NCBI GenBank assembly: GCA_013360915.1
Contig: JABWAT010000004.1
Location: 1-64,000 of the forward strand
Length of the DNA stretch: 64,000 nt
DNA from: Bacteroidota bacterium
GTDB lineage: Bacteria > Bacteroidota > JABWAT01
Direction of reading: 5' to 3'
How positions within the stretch are numbered: the stretch's first letter is position 1; every line of letters begins with the position of its first letter. The notes below the pieces were generated by a model. That model had not been told where the DNA came from. It was given only the letters and a program-made list of their open reading frames with translations, and did not search any database. A program made the translations under genes and the position numbers. Of this stretch, positions 15,112 to 24,288 are shown in pieces.

Positions 15112-17814
15112 ATGAAATCACTTATGGCTGTTTGCCTGTCTGTGTTTATTGCCGGAGTGGTAAATGCACAGAGTTTCACCGCCACCGAACGGGCCCAGGG
15201 ATATGCACTGAGAGGTGATACCACCTGGTTTGTTTTCGATCCGGTTTTATACAAAGCCGCCGATGTGCAGAAGGTGGTGGTAACCGGTGCTTTTGCCGGC
15301 TGGAGCCATGCACTGGATGATCCTTCCCGGCATCTTAAAAAACAGGGAGACGTTTGGGCCACCTGGTTTCCGAATCCGGAATTCAGAAACATCGGGGTGG
15401 CCTCCCCGTTTAAGTTTCGCCTCAATGACGGTGAGTGGTTAAATCCGCACGATAAGAGTCCGAACAATGACGGCGGAAACCTGATTTTCATGCGTGGACT
15501 GCGTCCCGCCCGTCTGATAGCCGAATTGAACGGTCCGCGGGCCATTTGGGTGAAGCTGACCGGTGATGGGGTGATCCGTCCGGCCGATCCTTCATCCTGG
15601 GAACTGACCATGGCCGATGGGAAGCGAATCCCTGTCGCCGCCATTAAGCCGAACACCGCCAGTGAAGCCCTTCTGGTTCCCGGTCAGGACATCGATATCC
15701 GTCGTGTGTACCACCTGGCCGTGCCTTCCCTGAATCTGAAAACCCAGGTTTCCTTCGATGGCTGGTTCCGCACACTGTACTCCGATAAAGAACTCGGTGC
15801 CACGGTTTCCTCTGATAAAAAAACCACCACATTCCGGATTTTCTCACCCAGGGCTGACCGGGTAAAGCTGTATCTGTACAAGGGCAAGGATGACAAAAAG
15901 GCCTTTAAGACCATCGATATGAAAAAGGATGCTCAGGGTGTCTGGGAATACACTGCCAAGGGGAATCTTCACAAAACCTGGTATGATTTCACGATTCACG
16001 GACCGAAGGATCCCGGCAATCATTTTTACGAGAGTAAACCGGTTCACATCACCGACCCTTATGCCCGGGTGAGCGATGACAGTTTCGGTAAGGCCCGGGT
16101 CTGGGAACGCACCCGTCCGGCCACCCCGCTGAAGAATGGAATACCTGCAATGCAGGATGTGGTGGCGTATGAAGTTCACGTTCAGGATTTTACAGAGTTG
16201 CTGCCGGTCGATGACAAGCTGAAGCGGACGATTCCGGCCATGACTGTACCCGGTCTGAAAAATTCCAAAGGTCAGAAAATCGGATTTGACCATCTGGTCG
16301 ATCTGGGAATCAATGTGGTTCACCTGATGCCCATGCAGGAGTATCTGCATTACCCGAATGATGAATGGCAGGCTGCTTTCGGAAAGGATCCCTGGTTTAA
16401 GGAACAGGGAATTGACAAGGAAAATTATGATTGGGGATACCGGACCACCCACGCCTTTGCGGTGGAAAGCCGGTACCGTCAGCGCGGAACCGAGCCTGGG
16501 TCCGAGCGCGATCAGTTCAGAAATCTTGTGCAGGCGTTCCATGACCGGGGTATTGCGGTGATTGTGGACTATGTGTTCAATCATACCGGTGAGCATATGG
16601 ATGGACGAACCATGCCCTTCAATTTCTCGGTGCTGGATCAGTACTATTACTACCGGACCAAAGACGGCAAGCTGATCGGAGAATACGGCAATGAAACCAA
16701 ATCGGAAAACCGTCCGATGATGCAACGCTGGTTTATCGATCAGGCCAAACACTGGATTGAAGAGTTTGGGGTGGATGGATTCCGGATTGATCTGGCCGGA
16801 CAGACCGATGAGCAAACCCTGAAGGCCTTTGTTGATGCCATCGGCCGGGATAAAATTGTTTACGGTGAACCCTGGATTGCCTCGGCCGATCCTGATTATG
16901 AATCCAATCCCGATTGGGACTGGTATAAGGTGGATGCCCCGATCACCTTCTTTCAGGATGATGCAAGAAATGCCTTTAAAGGTCCTGCCTTTTTCGATCC
17001 GGCCAAGGACAAGAATCCGACCGGATTTTCGGGTGGTGATACGCTCATGAGACCGGCGGTAATGCTTGGACTTGCCAACGGATTTCCTGAGGAACGGCAT
17101 CCCAACCGCGGAATTAACTATCTGGATATTCATGATAACTGGGCGCTGGCTGACCAGCTTGCTCTGAAAAATTACGATGGCCGGTATGGTGTGGATGAGG
17201 GAGCTTTCAAAGTGGCTTCCACCCTGCTTTTCACTTCGCTGGGACCGATCGTGATTCATGGCGGGACCGAGTTTGCCCGTACCAAAGGGGTGGCCCCCAC
17301 CACACAGAAAATCGGAGAGACTAAAACCGGAAAAATCTGGTTCAATGGTCGCCGTGATACAAATACCCTTCGCAAGGCCAACTGGTTTGTCTGGGAAGAT
17401 CTCGGGAAAACCACCGCAGATGAATCGAGTTATTTTCCCGGGGAAAAGGCCGCGACTGACTTTGTAAATATGAATGCCTGGTGGAAGGGGCTGATTGCCT
17501 GGCGGTTGAGTGATAAGGGAAAAGTGTTCCGGACGGCTTCCATGCCACCCGAGGGCTACTACCAGTTTATCGCGCCGGCCAATCCATACCTGCTTGGCTA
17601 CTCGGTAAATGGTGAAGTAATGGTTCTGGTCAATACAGAAAAAAAGGCAAACACCTTCACTGGTGTGACCTTTCCGGCCGGAAACTGGAAACTCATCGCC
17701 GATGACAAGCGGGTTGATCATGTGAACGGACTGGGGCAGGCGCTGCAGGCAGGCGGAACCGCGGTGGATATCACCCTTCCGGCACGGAGTGTAAAAATCT
17801 GGCTGAAGCAGTAA
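15112..17814 (+). CDS. Secreted GH13 alpha-glucan hydrolase, type I pullulanase-like
   Basis: The protein has 900 residues with a signal peptide (1-20, VVNAQ). Order of domains: an N-terminal glycogen-binding-like domain (about 40-130, VVVTGAFAGWSH), a second CBM48-type domain (about 225-300, TTTFRIFSPRADRVKLYLY), then the GH13 barrel. YDWGY at about 440 resembles the pullulanase YNWGY signature. The four catalytic blocks are DYVFNHT (about 485), GFRIDLAG with the nucleophile Asp (about 556), YGEPW with the acid/base Glu (about 584) and YLDIHDN (about 671). It likely debranches or cleaves alpha-1,6/1,4-glucans outside the cytoplasm. Confidence 0.88.
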   Translation: MKSLMAVCLSVFIAGVVNAQSFTATERAQGYALRGDTTWFVFDPVLYKAADVQKVVVTGAFAGWSHALDDPSRHLKKQGDVWATWFPNPEFRNIGVASPFKFRLNDGEWLNPHDKSPNNDGGNLIFMRGLRPARLIAELNGPRAIWVKLTGDGVIRPADPSSWELTMADGKRIPVAAIKPNTASEALLVPGQDIDIRRVYHLAVPSLNLKTQVSFDGWFRTLYSDKELGATVSSDKKTTTFRIFSPRADRVKLYLYKGKDDKKAFKTIDMKKDAQGVWEYTAKGNLHKTWYDFTIHGPKDPGNHFYESKPVHITDPYARVSDDSFGKARVWERTRPATPLKNGIPAMQDVVAYEVHVQDFTELLPVDDKLKRTIPAMTVPGLKNSKGQKIGFDHLVDLGINVVHLMPMQEYLHYPNDEWQAAFGKDPWFKEQGIDKENYDWGYRTTHAFAVESRYRQRGTEPGSERDQFRNLVQAFHDRGIAVIVDYVFNHTGEHMDGRTMPFNFSVLDQYYYYRTKDGKLIGEYGNETKSENRPMMQRWFIDQAKHWIEEFGVDGFRIDLAGQTDEQTLKAFVDAIGRDKIVYGEPWIASADPDYESNPDWDWYKVDAPITFFQDDARNAFKGPAFFDPAKDKNPTGFSGGDTLMRPAVMLGLANGFPEERHPNRGINYLDIHDNWALADQLALKNYDGRYGVDEGAFKVASTLLFTSLGPIVIHGGTEFARTKGVAPTTQKIGETKTGKIWFNGRRDTNTLRKANWFVWEDLGKTTADESSYFPGEKAATDFVNMNAWWKGLIAWRLSDKGKVFRTASMPPEGYYQFIAPANPYLLGYSVNGEVMVLVNTEKKANTFTGVTFPAGNWKLIADDKRVDHVNGLGQALQAGGTAVDITLPARSVKIWLKQ

Positions 17815-17898
17815 AAGACGCCTTCCGGTCGGGTTTTTGACCTTCATGAGCCGGAGGGTTACTTTTGCAGGCTTTACTTTAATCAGGATCGGGATTGT

Positions 17899-18471
17899 AT
17901 GATTTTAAACGCAAGCCAGTTAAAAGTCGGCTACATTATCAAATTTGATGGAAATCTCTGCCGGGTCACCTCGGTGATTCATCACACACCGGGCAACCTG
18001 CGTGCCATGGTTCAGACCAAGATGAAAAACATTCAGACCGGAGCGAATGTGGAATACCGCTGGCGGTCCGATGAAAAGGCAGAGAAAATCAGCATGGATC
18101 AGGTGGAGATGGAGTATCTCTATTCCGATGATCAGTTTCATTATTTCATGAACACCGAGAATTATGAGCAGCAATCCATTTCGGAAGATGATCTGGGTGA
18201 ACTGAAGTATTTTCTGCTGCCGAACACCAAATTCATGGTCGAAATGTACAATGAAAAGCCAATGGGGATTGTACCTCCTCAGACCATGGTTCTGCAGATT
18301 GTGGAGACCGACCCGAATATGAAGGGTGCCACCGTCACCTCCTCAATGAAACCTGCCAAGTTGGAAACCGGACTGACGGTAATGGTTCCGCAATTTGTTG
18401 AGACCGGGGAGTTTATCCGGGTCAATACCGATGATCTTTCCTATCAGGAACGTGTTCAGCAGCCGAAATAA
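17899..18471 (+). CDS. efp: Elongation factor P
   Basis: The protein has 190 residues with the three-domain EF-P layout: N-terminal KOW-like domain to about 65, OB domain 67-125, OB domain 130-185 ending in the signature MVPQFVETGEFIRVNTDDLSY. EF-P relieves ribosome stalling at polyproline. At the tip of domain I, where E. coli has PGKGQA with modified Lys34, this protein has PGNLRA, so the residue is Asn33. It lacks the Lys or Arg that is modified by EpmA or EarP. No modification enzyme gene is nearby. The next gene overlaps its 3' end. Confidence 0.95.
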   Translation: MILNASQLKVGYIIKFDGNLCRVTSVIHHTPGNLRAMVQTKMKNIQTGANVEYRWRSDEKAEKISMDQVEMEYLYSDDQFHYFMNTENYEQQSISEDDLGELKYFLLPNTKFMVEMYNEKPMGIVPPQTMVLQIVETDPNMKGATVTSSMKPAKLETGLTVMVPQFVETGEFIRVNTDDLSYQERVQQPK

Positions 18472-18916
18472 ACGGTTACTGATCACCACCCTTCTTCTGG
18501 CGGGGATGACCGGATGTGCATCCGATTCACCCCGTCAGACTGAAGGAGTCACGCCGGATTCAACCGGAAACGCCATGATTCTGGTGCTGGGCAGTGGCGG
18601 CGGATTTGCCGGCACCTGGACCGGTCAGGCTGTTAACCGGCAGGGTGATGTTTTTAGCTGGACGGGCCCCTACCCCGATTCGGTGGTCTATTCACTGGCT
18701 TACCGTCTGGCACCCGAAACATTCCGTCATGTGGATTCCCTTCTCAATCTGCCGGTTCCCCCTGTTCATCAGCCGGGAAATTTTTCCTTTTACCTGCAAA
18801 TCCGTCAGCAGCCAGCCATGATCTGGAATCCGGCCACCCCCGGAGACACCCTCTGGACCAGCTGGTATGAATCGTACACCACCCTGATCGACAACAATCA
18901 GCAGGGACTCCGGTAG
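18431..18916 (+). CDS. Lipoprotein of unknown function, overlapping efp
   Basis: The protein has 161 residues from the ATG at 18431. A GTG at 18452 is an alternative that trims the overlap with efp from 41 to 20 bases and gives a cleaner signal peptide. The lipobox is GMTGC. The mature part opens with a Ser/Asp-rich linker and then GNAMILVLGSGGGFAGTWTGQ, followed by aromatic-rich strands. It resembles no family I know. Location: periplasmic face of a membrane, by the signal. The overlap suggests translational coupling to efp. Confidence 0.6.
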   Translation: MIFPIRNVFSSRNKRLLITTLLLAGMTGCASDSPRQTEGVTPDSTGNAMILVLGSGGGFAGTWTGQAVNRQGDVFSWTGPYPDSVVYSLAYRLAPETFRHVDSLLNLPVPPVHQPGNFSFYLQIRQQPAMIWNPATPGDTLWTSWYESYTTLIDNNQQGLR

Positions 18917-18975
18917 TTCTCCCTTCAGGAACTATTTGCCGCTTCTGATGGTATAGACGATTCAGGAATGCACAT

Positions 18976-19383
18976 ATGATTACTTCTCCCGATCAGACCG
19001 ATCAGCAGGTTTTGCAGGCCAACCGGCGTTTTTATCAGGCCATTGAGGACTGGGATGAACCGGCCATGGCTTCCCTCTGGCTGGATTCACCCGATGTGAC
19101 GTGTTTCCATCCGGGGTGGGATCCGCTTTATGGTTATGATGCCATTCTCGATTCATGGAATTCCATTTTTAATTCCCGTCAGCCATTCAATTTCCGTCTG
19201 ATCGGAATTCGGACGGTGATCTCTGGTGATCTGGCTGTGGTGACCTTACTCGAAAACCTGATTATCGAACAGGATGGGCGTGTGGCCGAGGTTTTTTTGC
19301 CGGCCACCAACATTTTCCGGTTTCACGAGGGCCGCTGGTTTCTGATTCACCATCAGGCATCGGCGGCGGTTGAAAAAGGCTAA
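18976..19383 (+). CDS. SnoaL-like / NTF2-fold protein
   Basis: The protein has 135 residues, one NTF2-like domain. The N-terminal helix pattern QANRRFYQAIEDWDEPAMASLWLDSPDVTCFHPGW, the GYDAILDSWNSIF helix and the terminal strands NIFRFHEGRWFLIHHQAS match the SnoaL-like (SnoaL_3/YybH-like) group. Quoted helices are consecutive family blocks; members bind small hydrophobic ligands or act as enzymes such as ketosteroid-like isomerases, but the substrate here is unknown. Lies between a lipoprotein gene and an amidohydrolase gene, 33 bases apart, probably one transcript. Confidence 0.8.
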   Translation: MITSPDQTDQQVLQANRRFYQAIEDWDEPAMASLWLDSPDVTCFHPGWDPLYGYDAILDSWNSIFNSRQPFNFRLIGIRTVISGDLAVVTLLENLIIEQDGRVAEVFLPATNIFRFHEGRWFLIHHQASAAVEKG

Positions 19384-19416
19384 CACCTTTTCCTCATTTC
19401 CGCTTACCTTTGATTC

Positions 19417-20760
19417 ATGAAGACTGCCATCCGGTGTGCGGCGGTGGTGACCAACACCCCGTTGGGAATCATCCGGGATCCGTTGGTCCTTTTCGGTGAG
19501 GGCCGGATTCTGCATGTGGGTCCGTTTGATGCGGCCTTACTGGCCGGTCATCAACCCGTCCATCTGATTCATCGTCCCGGATCGGTTCTGATTCCCGGAC
19601 TGATACAACCCCATATTCACCTGTGCCAGACCCTTTTCAGGGGATTGGCGGAAAACCGGCCCCTACTTGCCTGGTTGCGTGACCGGATATTCCCGCTGGA
19701 AGCGGCACATGATCCTGATTCCATGTACCTGAGTGCCGTTCTGGGGCTGAGGGAACTGATTGCCGGCGGAACCACCACGATAATGGATATGGGATCGGTT
19801 TTTCACTATGAATCGGTGTTGCATGCCATTCTGGAATCGGGAATCAGGGCGCTGGCAGGAAAAGCCCTGATGGACCGGAATGACCTGTTCCCGGGTCTGC
19901 AGGAGCCAACCGCAAAAGCCTTGCAATCTGCTGCCGATCAGATGGCAGCCTGGCACGGCCGGGATCACGGTCGGATCCGTTATGCAATGACTCCCCGGTA
20001 TATCCTTTCCTGTTCGGATGCGTTGCTGAAGGAATCCTTTGGGTTGTGTGAACGGGTGCCGGATTCCTTCTGGCATACCCATGCAGCCGAGCAGCAGGAA
20101 GAATCGGCAGCGGTCAAGTCGGCGGTAGGTGAGGATGCCATTCCTCACTTCGCGAAACTGGGTGTGCTGTCTCCGAAATCGGGGCTTGCACATGGAATCT
20201 GGCTATCGGATACGGATCTGAGGCTTCTGCGTGAGACCGGGACCCGTTTGATTCACTGTCCATCGAGCAATCTGAAACTCGGCAGTGGTATTGCATCCCT
20301 TGCCCGTCTGAAATCTGAACAACTGGTAACCGGGCTCGCGGCCGATGGCGCTCCCTGTAACAACCGGCTGGATGGATTCAGGGAAATGAATCTGGCAGGG
20401 CTGCTTCAGAACCTGAAAGAGGGACCGGGAGTCATACCAGCCCGAGCCATTTTTGAAATGGCCACCCTCGGAGGGGCAAAAGTCCTTCATCTGGACGATC
20501 AGACCGGATCGGTTGAAACAGGAAAGGCCGCCGATCTGGCCTTGCTCACTTTCATGCATCCAGGTCGTCTGTCGGCTCCTGGGACCGATGAGGACTGGTA
20601 TGCCTTTCTGGTTCATGAGGCCAGTTCCGATCTGGTTACCGATGTATGGGCAGGTGGCAGACCGCTGAAGACGGATGGGGTTCTGGCCGGTCCCGATCCG
20701 CTGGCCGCAGGTTCACCGGACCAGATTCTTACCACTCTTCTCAGCCGGTCCGGACTGTAA
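19417..20760 (+). CDS. Amidohydrolase, MTA/SAH deaminase-like (TrzA/AtzB group)
   Basis: The protein has 447 residues. The group deaminates 5'-methylthioadenosine, S-adenosylhomocysteine or related purines; some members hydrolyse triazines or guanine. Metal and catalytic residues are in place: HIHL (His66, His68), HTHAAE (His222, Glu225), LAHG (His259) and AADGAP (Asp310), matching the pattern of Thermotoga Tm0936. The N- and C-terminal beta sandwich surrounds the barrel. Full length. Substrate cannot be fixed from sequence. It precedes the nrf operon by about 115 bases and may be the end of the efp-side transcript. Confidence 0.85.
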   Translation: MKTAIRCAAVVTNTPLGIIRDPLVLFGEGRILHVGPFDAALLAGHQPVHLIHRPGSVLIPGLIQPHIHLCQTLFRGLAENRPLLAWLRDRIFPLEAAHDPDSMYLSAVLGLRELIAGGTTTIMDMGSVFHYESVLHAILESGIRALAGKALMDRNDLFPGLQEPTAKALQSAADQMAAWHGRDHGRIRYAMTPRYILSCSDALLKESFGLCERVPDSFWHTHAAEQQEESAAVKSAVGEDAIPHFAKLGVLSPKSGLAHGIWLSDTDLRLLRETGTRLIHCPSSNLKLGSGIASLARLKSEQLVTGLAADGAPCNNRLDGFREMNLAGLLQNLKEGPGVIPARAIFEMATLGGAKVLHLDDQTGSVETGKAADLALLTFMHPGRLSAPGTDEDWYAFLVHEASSDLVTDVWAGGRPLKTDGVLAGPDPLAAGSPDQILTTLLSRSGL

Positions 20761-20875
20761 AAGCGACCCCCCCCTATTCCCCTGCTAATCATTTTCTAAT
20801 CTTTCGCCGTTTCCAAATTCCACCCGTATTTTCTAAATTTATACCTATTAGTCCATAAATGGAATGAGGTGTCGT

Positions 20876-21460
20876 ATGACCTGGTTGAAATGGTTGTATC
20901 CGCCACCCGCCTGGCGGCCACTCGTCCTGATTCTTTTGGGAGGGTTGACGGGGCTGGCGGTCTATACGGCGTACATTTCCAATGCGGTTTCCTACCTGTC
21001 CGATGATCCTGAGGCTTGCCTGAACTGTCATGTAATGTCGGGGGCCTACACAACCTGGCAACATGGCTCGCATGCCCGGACGGCAGTCTGCAATGATTGT
21101 CATGTGCCGCATGATAACGTCTTTAAAAAGTATTATTTCAAAGCGCAGGATGGATTGCGCCATGCCTCTGTATTCACCATGCGTGCCGAGCCGCAGGTTT
21201 TTACACTGAATGAAGGTGCGGTTCCGGTCATTCAGGATAATTGCATCCGCTGTCACACAAAGGTGACCGAACCGGTTCACCCTGGTATTGAAGGAAAGAC
21301 CTGCTGGTCCTGTCACCGGGAAACCCCGCACGGACGGGTCAACAGCCTTTCTTCTTCCCCGTACGCACGCATTCCATCCCTTTCTCCCGTTCTTTCAGAG
21401 ACGGTCACCAGACTTATTGAACAAAAACCAAACGAAACCAGTAACAGGAATCAGCCATGA
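20876..21460 (+). CDS. nrfH: Cytochrome c nitrite reductase small subunit, NrfH-like
   Basis: The protein has 194 residues. NrfH is a membrane-anchored NapC/NirT-type tetraheme cytochrome that takes electrons from the quinol pool and gives them to NrfA. One N-terminal membrane helix (about 13-33) is followed by four heme sites: CLNCH, CNDCH, CIRCH and CWSCH. The ATG at 20876 is preceded by GAGGTG at the right distance, so it is preferred over the ATG at 20864. The stop overlaps the start of nrfA by 4 bases (ATGA), a coupled operon. Confidence 0.93.
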   Translation: MTWLKWLYPPPAWRPLVLILLGGLTGLAVYTAYISNAVSYLSDDPEACLNCHVMSGAYTTWQHGSHARTAVCNDCHVPHDNVFKKYYFKAQDGLRHASVFTMRAEPQVFTLNEGAVPVIQDNCIRCHTKVTEPVHPGIEGKTCWSCHRETPHGRVNSLSSSPYARIPSLSPVLSETVTRLIEQKPNETSNRNQP

Positions 21461-22935
21461 AATCACTAGTGGAAATCATTCAAAAACGTCCTTGGGTCGG
21501 ATGGGTTCTATTTCTGGGCACCATTGTGATCGTCTTTCTGGTGGCCATCCTGGCTTCCTCCGTTGTAGAACGCCGGACCGAATCGCGTCTGGCCAGAGAG
21601 GCCTTTGCTCCGCTGCCCGAGTTTGAACCGCGAAATGCAGTCTGGGGAGAGCAATTCCCGAGGGAGTATGAATCCTACATCCGCACTGCAGATACCACGT
21701 TCCGCAGTCCGTTCGGAGGTGCTGCCACCCGTGATCTGCTGGAAGAATCGCCGGCCATGGTGGTGATGTGGGCGGGCTATCCGTTTTCGAAGGATTACAA
21801 GCAGGCCAGGGGACACTATTATGCTGTGAAGGATATCAGGGAGACTCTGCGCACCGGCGGACCGATGCCGGCGACCTGCTGGACCTGTAAAAGTACCGAT
21901 GTGCCCCGGGTGATGGATATGAAAGGAATCACCGAGTTTTACAAGGGCAAACTGACCGACTATGGCAGTGAGGTGGTGAATTCGATCGGGTGCCAGGATT
22001 GTCACGATCCGGCCACCATGAATCTGCGGATCACCCGTCCGGCGCTGGCCGAGGCCTTTGAGCGCGCCGGGAAAAATATTTCGGATGCCACCCACAATGA
22101 AATGCGGTCCCTGGTCTGTGCCCAATGCCATGTGGAATATTACTTCAAGGGTGATGGGAAGTATCTCACCTTCCCATGGGATGGCGGAATGGGAGTTGAG
22201 GCCATGGAAGCCTACTATGATCAGATCCAGTTTACCGACTGGACCCACAAGGTCAGCAAGGCCCCCATGCTGAAAGCACAGCATCCCGATTATGAATTGT
22301 TCCAGGAAGGAATTCATGCTCAGCGGGGCGTGTCGTGTGCCGATTGCCACATGCCCTACAAAACCGAAGGCGGTGTGAAATTCACCGATCACCATGTACA
22401 GAGTCCGCTCAATAATGTGGCGAATTCCTGTCAGACCTGTCACCGTGAGAGTGAAGCCACCCTGTTTGAAAATGTCCGTGACCGTCAGGAAAAAGTTATG
22501 AGTCTGCGGGTCATCGCCGAACGAACCATTGCCACGGCCCATATTGAGGCAAAGGCAGCCTGGGATGCCGGGGCCACTGAAGCTGAAATGAAGAATGCGC
22601 TTACGGCCATCCGGCATGCACAATGGCGGTGGGATTATGTGGCCGCTGCCAATGGAGTGGGATTCCATGCACCGCAGGAAGCAGCCCGGATACTGGGAAC
22701 CGCCATCGATAAGGCACAGGAAGCCCGTCTGGAAATCTACCGGGTTCTGGCCAGAAAGGGAATGACCGATCTGGTGAAACTGCCCGATCTGACCACCAAG
22801 GATAAGGCACAGGCTTATATCGGATTTGACAGGAAGAAAGCAGAGGAGGAGAAGGCGGAGTTTCTGAAGACCGTGGTGCCACAATGGGATGCTGCTGCGG
22901 CTGAACGTGAAAAAACCTATCAACAATCCAGGTGA
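21457..22935 (+). CDS. nrfA: Pentaheme ammonia-forming nitrite reductase NrfA
   Basis: The protein has 492 residues. NrfA reduces nitrite to ammonia with six electrons in the periplasm. The catalytic heme site is CWTCK (Lys as the proximal ligand), followed by CQDCH, CAQCH, CADCH and CQTCH, five hemes in all. The active-site block AQRGVSCADCHMPYKTEGG and a Lys/Gln-rich helix region after it match the family. An N-terminal hydrophobic helix (about 13-33) serves as a signal or anchor. Coupled to nrfH; supports dissimilatory nitrate/nitrite ammonification or nitrite detoxification under anoxia. Confidence 0.96.
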   Translation: MKSLVEIIQKRPWVGWVLFLGTIVIVFLVAILASSVVERRTESRLAREAFAPLPEFEPRNAVWGEQFPREYESYIRTADTTFRSPFGGAATRDLLEESPAMVVMWAGYPFSKDYKQARGHYYAVKDIRETLRTGGPMPATCWTCKSTDVPRVMDMKGITEFYKGKLTDYGSEVVNSIGCQDCHDPATMNLRITRPALAEAFERAGKNISDATHNEMRSLVCAQCHVEYYFKGDGKYLTFPWDGGMGVEAMEAYYDQIQFTDWTHKVSKAPMLKAQHPDYELFQEGIHAQRGVSCADCHMPYKTEGGVKFTDHHVQSPLNNVANSCQTCHRESEATLFENVRDRQEKVMSLRVIAERTIATAHIEAKAAWDAGATEAEMKNALTAIRHAQWRWDYVAAANGVGFHAPQEAARILGTAIDKAQEARLEIYRVLARKGMTDLVKLPDLTTKDKAQAYIGFDRKKAEEEKAEFLKTVVPQWDAAAAEREKTYQQSR

Positions 22936-22943
22936 GAAAAAAT

Positions 22944-24137
22944 ATGAAAGTCCTCTTTTCAGCCAGTCTGTTGCTTCTGGCATCAGGCATGACCGCGCAA
23001 ACTCCGGAACCCATTGCCTTTACAGGATCGGTTCAGCTTCGAAGCGAAGCCGATGGCCGGGATTTTAATCATAAAACACCGCCCAATCTGTTTTCGACCA
23101 TGCGGACCCGTCTGGCTGCTACTGCGACGTTTGAAAATCTCGGTAAAGCAGTGATTGAAATGCAGGATACCCGGACCCTGGGCGGAGAACCATCCACCTT
23201 AAGTAATTCGCCCTCCTTCGGAGCCCATCAGGCCTATGTTCTGGTTCCAATGACGGAAGGATATGCGCTTCAGGCGGGCCGGTTTGAAGTGGCTTACGGA
23301 TCGGAACGCATTCTCGGATCGGTCGGGTGGTCGATGACCAGCCGGTCCTTTGATGGGTTCCGGTTAAAAACACCGCTGCTCGGTTCACTCGATTTCTTTG
23401 CACTGACTGTCAGGGAAAATCAGGCAGCCACCTCGGTTCCTGCGTGGTCAGCCATTAAAAACCAGGGATCCGATTTGTACGGAGCCTGGTTGACTCATGC
23501 TCATGAGTCTGTCACTCTTGAAGGATTTCTGCTGTATGAATCCGATAACAGCCCCACCGTTCCGATTGACCGGTACACGGCCGGGGGCACCATGGTCTGG
23601 AAACTGCAGGGAACCACGCTGACCACCGAAGGAGCCTGGCAAACCGGCACCTTTAAAAACATGGATATTCAGGCATGGATGGCTGCTGTGAATGTGGCCT
23701 TTTCTGGTTTGACCGGCGAGGGAAGTCTGCTTACTGCAGGGGCTGACCTTCTGAGCGGCACAGAGGCGGGTTCATCGGAATACAACACGTTTTTCGTGGG
23801 GTACGGCACCAACCACAAGTTTTACGGATACATGGATTATTTTCTGGCCAATCCGGCAGGTGGGTTGCAGGATCTGTATCTGAAGGTAAAACAGGATGGA
23901 TTGCCCTGGTCGCTGACTGGCATGGCCGATTTTCACCTGATGAACAGTTTTGAGGAGATGAACGGAGAGACTGGTCTGGGATATGAAGCCGATTTTACAC
24001 TTTCCCGTCCGATCGTCAAAGGAATGAAACTGACTGCAGGTGCATCGGCCTTTATTCCAGGTCCGTATATGAAGGCTCTGTATGCCAGCAAGGACCCTGC
24101 CTGGTGGGGATATCTGCAACTTAACGTCTCCTTCTGA
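22944..24137 (+). CDS. Outer-membrane porin of the alginate-export type
   Basis: The protein has 397 residues with a signal peptide (1-19, SGMTAQ). The mature protein is beta-rich, begins FTGSVQLRSEADG and contains AYVLVPMTEGYALQAGRFEVAYGSERILG-type strands seen in the alginate_exp family of anion-selective porins, and ends in VSF. The upstream in-frame GTG at 22932 overlaps nrfA, but the ATG at 22944 opens the signal peptide and is preferred. It closes the nrf operon, so it plausibly lets nitrite or nitrate through the outer membrane; that role is an inference from position. Confidence 0.7.
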   Translation: MKVLFSASLLLLASGMTAQTPEPIAFTGSVQLRSEADGRDFNHKTPPNLFSTMRTRLAATATFENLGKAVIEMQDTRTLGGEPSTLSNSPSFGAHQAYVLVPMTEGYALQAGRFEVAYGSERILGSVGWSMTSRSFDGFRLKTPLLGSLDFFALTVRENQAATSVPAWSAIKNQGSDLYGAWLTHAHESVTLEGFLLYESDNSPTVPIDRYTAGGTMVWKLQGTTLTTEGAWQTGTFKNMDIQAWMAAVNVAFSGLTGEGSLLTAGADLLSGTEAGSSEYNTFFVGYGTNHKFYGYMDYFLANPAGGLQDLYLKVKQDGLPWSLTGMADFHLMNSFEEMNGETGLGYEADFTLSRPIVKGMKLTAGASAFIPGPYMKALYASKDPAWWGYLQLNVSF

Positions 24138-24146
24138 TCATTGAGG

Positions 24147-24175
24147 CAATCCGGGACCGGAAAGGTCCCGGATTG
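24147..24175. terminator. Terminator hairpin after the nrf operon
   Basis: CAATCCGGGACC (24147-24158) and GGTCCCGGATTG (24164-24175) are a perfect 12-bp inverted repeat with a 5-base loop. It lies 10 bases after the porin stop. The T-run after it is short (CCTTTAT), so termination strength is uncertain. Confidence 0.75.
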
Positions 24176-24184
24176 AATCCTTTA

Positions 24185-24209
24185 TAAGTGATTAAAAAAT
24201 AATCACTTA
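24185..24209. repeat. Perfect AT-rich inverted repeat, possible operator
   Basis: TAAGTGATT (24185-24193) and AATCACTTA (24201-24209) are a perfect 9-bp inverted repeat around AAAAAAT. It lies directly after the nrf terminator and about 80 bases before the membrane-protein gene at 24289. The dyad shape and spacing fit a dimeric regulator site better than a terminator. It is not a canonical FNR or CRP box. Regulator unknown. Confidence 0.45.
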
Positions 24210-24288
24210 CCTGCTTATCCGGTGGTTCATTTGAAAATCCTGTTCAATTGTTTAACTTTAAAAACCCGTTAAATAGCAACAGGTTCTG

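Noticed and set aside
15844-17847. Long minus-strand open frame opposite the pullulanase-like gene
   Set aside because: It is the shadow of the GH13 gene, whose four catalytic blocks are on + strand; its own translation is Ile/His-rich without any motif.
21508-22983. Long minus-strand open frame opposite nrfA
   Set aside because: The + strand frame carries five heme motifs; the reverse frame is compositionally odd and lacks motifs.
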